Shown: piece after piece, positions 61,538 to 64,000 of the stretch
How the letters are laid out: each line of letters starts with the position of its first letter
Numbering within the stretch: position 1 is the first letter of the stretch
Origin: Bernardetia sp042180575
GTDB taxonomy: Bacteria > Bacteroidota > Bacteroidia > Cytophagales > Bernardetiaceae
Reading direction: 5' to 3'
Length of the DNA stretch: 64,000 nucleotides
Assembly: GCF_042180575.1 (NCBI RefSeq)
Contig: NZ_CP170094.1
Span: 3,658,001-3,722,000 of the forward strand
The notes under the pieces: model-generated
The model's database searches: none
Told to the model about the DNA's origin: nothing
What the model saw: the letters and a program-made list of their open reading frames with translations, nothing else
Program-made: the position numbers and the translations under genes

Positions 61538-62015
61538 ATTAGTCTGAGTGATTTACGGAGTAAATAATCTTATAGGTTAAGATATTAGGTTTAGCAGTTT
61601 GGGCTAAGGTTGTAAAATTAAGATTGACAATAGATTAAATCAAAACTAAACTTATTGCCTAACAAAATAACAAAGGGTTTAATTTTTAACTTAATTGTGA
61701 AAATGAATTTAAAACGAACTTATAATTAAAATAAGATTTGACAAAGTAATAAAATTTCAATCAAAAAAAATAATCTTTCTAGTATCAATAAAGTTTTTTA
61801 CTAAAAAATTATTTTAGAATTAACACAAACTATAAAATTTTACTACTTTCACATAGGTGTTTTTGTAGCTTCACAAATTCATCTAAAAGAGTAGTAGTAG
61901 ATTAAGAATACATTTTATGTCCTAAAAGTAACATTTTAGTTTGAGATAATCAAAAAAAAGTTTTTTTCTAGTACAATTCTACCATTTTCTATCAATTTTA
62001 TAGTTTTGTTTTTTG
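61538..62015. other. Leader/intergenic region upstream of the exb operon
   Basis: 478 bases, AT-rich, no gene. A TAGTTTTG box (minus strand, 61641-61648) with TTTG at 61671-61674, spacing 22, could be the operon promoter. It would leave a leader of about 100 bases. Confidence 0.4.
61641..61674 (-). promoter_or_regulatory. Possible promoter of the exb operon
   Basis: Minus-strand TTTG (61671-61674) and TAGTTTTG (61641-61648) fit TTTG-N22-TAnnTTTG, with spacing a little longer than ideal. Confidence 0.4.
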
Positions 62016-62103
62016 CAGAGAGGAAGGGATTCGAACCCCCGATACCCTTTTGGGGCATACTCGCTTTCCAAGCGAGCTCCTTAAGCCACTCGGACACCTC
62101 TCT
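62016..62103 (-). tRNA. tRNA-Ser (GGA)
   Basis: 88-base gene on the minus strand. Acceptor stem AGAGAGG/CCTCTCT (62097-62103 with 62017-62023), discriminator G at 62016 (Ser identity), CCA not encoded. D-arm GAGTGGCTTAAGG, anticodon stem-loop CGCTTGGAAAGCG with anticodon GGA, a long class II variable arm (GTATGCCCC...GGGTATC), and T-loop GGTTCGAATCC. All expected class II features are present. Confidence 0.97.
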
Positions 62104-62412
62104 AAAAATTCATGTATTTTGAATAAAGTATCTTTTATTCTTTAATCTATCTACAAATAAATTAAGAAAAAACACGGTATGCAAATTTTATTTCATTTTT
62201 TTTGCTAATCTGACAAAACTTATTTTTATAATATCCGTATAAGCATTTTTTTTACTCTCAAAAGAGCTAAAAGCAAAAAAAACTATCACACAACTAGGAT
62301 TGATAAGAATAAGGTTTGAGAATCTATCAAAATCATGTATTTTGTGCTTAATTACTTTACATATACCAAAATTAGAAAATAGTTTTATTTATTTTCTCTT
62401 TCTAGAACTACA
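62104..62412. other. AT-rich intergenic region
   Basis: 309 bases between tRNA-Ser and the membrane-protein gene; should hold both promoters. Nothing else recognisable. Confidence 0.5.
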
Positions 62413-63894
62413 TTGGATAATACATTAAATACAGAAACAAACAACACAGAAGATTCTATTAAGATTACTTTACCCTCTCCCAAAAGAGGGCAAGGCTCAA
62501 AAAGAGTCTACAAACGTCCCGAACTTCCAATTACAGCTGTTTTGGGTAGTGCTTTTCTTATATACGGTGTTCTTTATCATGCTGCTGCATTTGCTGTTTT
62601 GGGAGCTGTATTTTCGTATGACAGAAGTAGTAGTGAAACGACTATTCTGATGAATATTCGTGATATTAGTTATATTATTTTTACGATTGTGGGAGCTATT
62701 ATTGTTCCTCGTTGGTCGGCTCGTAATATAATTGTTGCTTGTTTGTCTTTGATGGCTGTTTGTGCGATTGCTGTTTCTTTCCAAACACATAATTTTGCTT
62801 TAGCAGAGTTTTTATTTTTCTTGACAGGAGGTTCGTTTGCCCTTGTTCGTTTGGCAGCTTATTGGCTTGTTAGCTTGGAATCGAAGCATAAAGGGCAACA
62901 TGCAAGGCGAGTTATGCACTTAGAAGGAATGTATTTGTTGGGAGTTGCATTTAGTTATGTTTTGTTTTTGCCTTATATTCAAGATATTGATTCTTCTTGG
63001 ACACATGCTTATTGGATTCTTTTGCCGTTCTTAGTTATTGCTATTGGTTTTCAATTTTTACATTATCATTACCCACCACGAACGATTCCAGAATCTTGGA
63101 AAAACGAATTTCGTCATGCTCGTAAATCATTAAATGGATTACTTGTTAATTCTATCTTGCTACTTTCTATTTTTTGTGTCTTTATTGCCTCTATTATTTA
63201 TATTCATTTTGAGGAGTGGGCAAATGTTTTTGCAGTCAAACTTATAGATTTGAGAAATAGACAGTTCTATGACTTAGGTGTTCTGGCAGTTTTATTTTTA
63301 GTTATGGCAATTAGTCGTTTGCTCATTGGAATTGTTTTACAAAGAGCAGGACGTTTTATGATTTTTGTATTCTGTGTACTCGGACTTATGTCTTTGGTGC
63401 TTTGGAATGGTGATATTTTAAGTAGTCAGACTATTTATGCTGCTTCTGTTTTTAATGATATTTCGCCTTATTCGTTGCTTCTTCCTGCCACTGCTTTTTT
63501 CTTAGCTCCTATTTTGCCTTTAATTTATGTTGTAGTAATTACACAGGCTTCGGAAAGGCAGCAACCTTTAGTTATTGGGCTTTTATTAGGAGTAACAATG
63601 CTTGCAAAACTACTCTTGACATCTCTTTCTTCTGAATCATACAAGTATTTTGTAGATTATACAGCCTTTTATTTAACACTAATTCCTTTAGCTCTACTTT
63701 TAGTATTGTTTTTCTTGGCTTATTCAGATTTAAGTAGAGATTCAAAACTATTCAATAGAAAAAAGAGAAAATCAAAAAGACCTAAAAAGACAAGACGAAC
63801 AATAATACGTAGGTTTAATGCCAAAAATAAAGAAGAAAAACAAAATGAAGGATTAGATGAGGATTTGCAATGGATAGCCGAAGATGAAATTTAG
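62413..63894 (+). CDS. Large polytopic membrane protein (MFS-like)
   Basis: 493 residues from a TTG start; an in-frame stop lies 30 bases upstream (62380-62382) and the first ATG is well inside a membrane helix. A polar N-terminus (about 1-38) is followed by about 12 transmembrane helices in an MFS-like 6+6 spacing and a Lys/Arg-rich cytoplasmic tail (about 450-475). No transport signature found; 'HARRVMHLEGMYLLGVAFSYVLFLPYIQD' is the best-conserved-looking part. Substrate unknown. Confidence 0.8.
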   Translation: MDNTLNTETNNTEDSIKITLPSPKRGQGSKRVYKRPELPITAVLGSAFLIYGVLYHAAAFAVLGAVFSYDRSSSETTILMNIRDISYIIFTIVGAIIVPRWSARNIIVACLSLMAVCAIAVSFQTHNFALAEFLFFLTGGSFALVRLAAYWLVSLESKHKGQHARRVMHLEGMYLLGVAFSYVLFLPYIQDIDSSWTHAYWILLPFLVIAIGFQFLHYHYPPRTIPESWKNEFRHARKSLNGLLVNSILLLSIFCVFIASIIYIHFEEWANVFAVKLIDLRNRQFYDLGVLAVLFLVMAISRLLIGIVLQRAGRFMIFVFCVLGLMSLVLWNGDILSSQTIYAASVFNDISPYSLLLPATAFFLAPILPLIYVVVITQASERQQPLVIGLLLGVTMLAKLLLTSLSSESYKYFVDYTAFYLTLIPLALLLVLFFLAYSDLSRDSKLFNRKKRKSKRPKKTRRTIIRRFNAKNKEEKQNEGLDEDLQWIAEDEI

Positions 63895-64000
63895 ATTATT
63901 TTTACTTAAAATAACGTGAACTCGGTATTATATTCTTGCTTTATGTCCCTATCGATTACCCACAAGTCTAAAATAGGTTGTTTTTGCATAAAATAGTTTC
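63895..64000. other. Window end, nothing identified
   Basis: 106 bases after the membrane protein; no supported feature. Confidence 0.5.

Overview
The window reads as chromosome of an AT-rich member of the Bacteroidota. Evidence: exported TPR-CHAT proteins, a SusC-like/OMP_b-brl_3 outer-membrane receptor, a 'Reg_prop' sensor kinase, DUF4494, DUF2911, a signal-peptide-bearing ExbB with paired ExbDs, and promoters of the TTG-N18..20-TAnnTTTG type instead of sigma70 boxes. The gene set and style fit marine Cytophagales such as Bernardetia (formerly Flexibacter litoralis); the genus is an inference, not shown by the sequence.

Layout. (1) 1-4460: an MsrQ-like membrane protein with a small zinc-knuckle protein, three small lipoproteins and an AraC-type regulator. 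The block is bracketed by two near-identical direct terminator-bearing repeats (193-247 and 4398-4453) and two copies of a two-hairpin repeat (family A). (2) 4510-12381: DUF4494 protein, response regulator plus large propeller sensor kinase, and an outer-membrane beta-barrel receptor. (3) 12510-23473: an 11-kb same-strand block of exported proteins: two tandem TPR-CHAT (caspase-like) proteins, a leucine-rich repeat protein with three 'WW' modules, two exported unknowns and a lipoprotein. (4) 23809-48 kb: mostly core genes (guaB, ftsX, a SAM-hydrolase-family enzyme, cysteine desulfurase, uppP, M23 peptidase, NeuD-like acyltransferase, metH) mixed with signalling proteins (histidine kinase, TPR-HTH regulator), a pair of SPOR-like paralogues and unknowns. 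(5) 49.1-58.3 kb: an accessory, repeat-rich zone. It holds a REP-associated tyrosine transposase (RAYT) inside a cluster of its presumed REP hairpins, an IS110-family element with a candidate bridge-RNA leader, two Crp/Fnr-like regulators each near a small membrane protein, a decayed frameshifted metallophosphoesterase, and a methyltransferase-VanW gene pair. Three further intergenic repeat families (A, C, D) recur between these genes. (6) 58.3-64 kb: a SpoIIAA-like protein, an exbB-membrane protein-exbD-exbD operon, tRNA-Ser(GGA), and a large polytopic membrane protein.

Working together: the ExbB/ExbD operon can supply proton-motive energy to outer-membrane receptors such as the one at 9937. 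The response regulator at 5238 and kinase at 6193 are probably a cognate pair. The exported CHAT/LRR block looks like a cell-envelope module of unknown role. The most striking unexplained structure is the modular system of structured intergenic repeats in the accessory zone (REP, A, C and D families, often in fixed order), of which only the REP family has an obvious enzyme.
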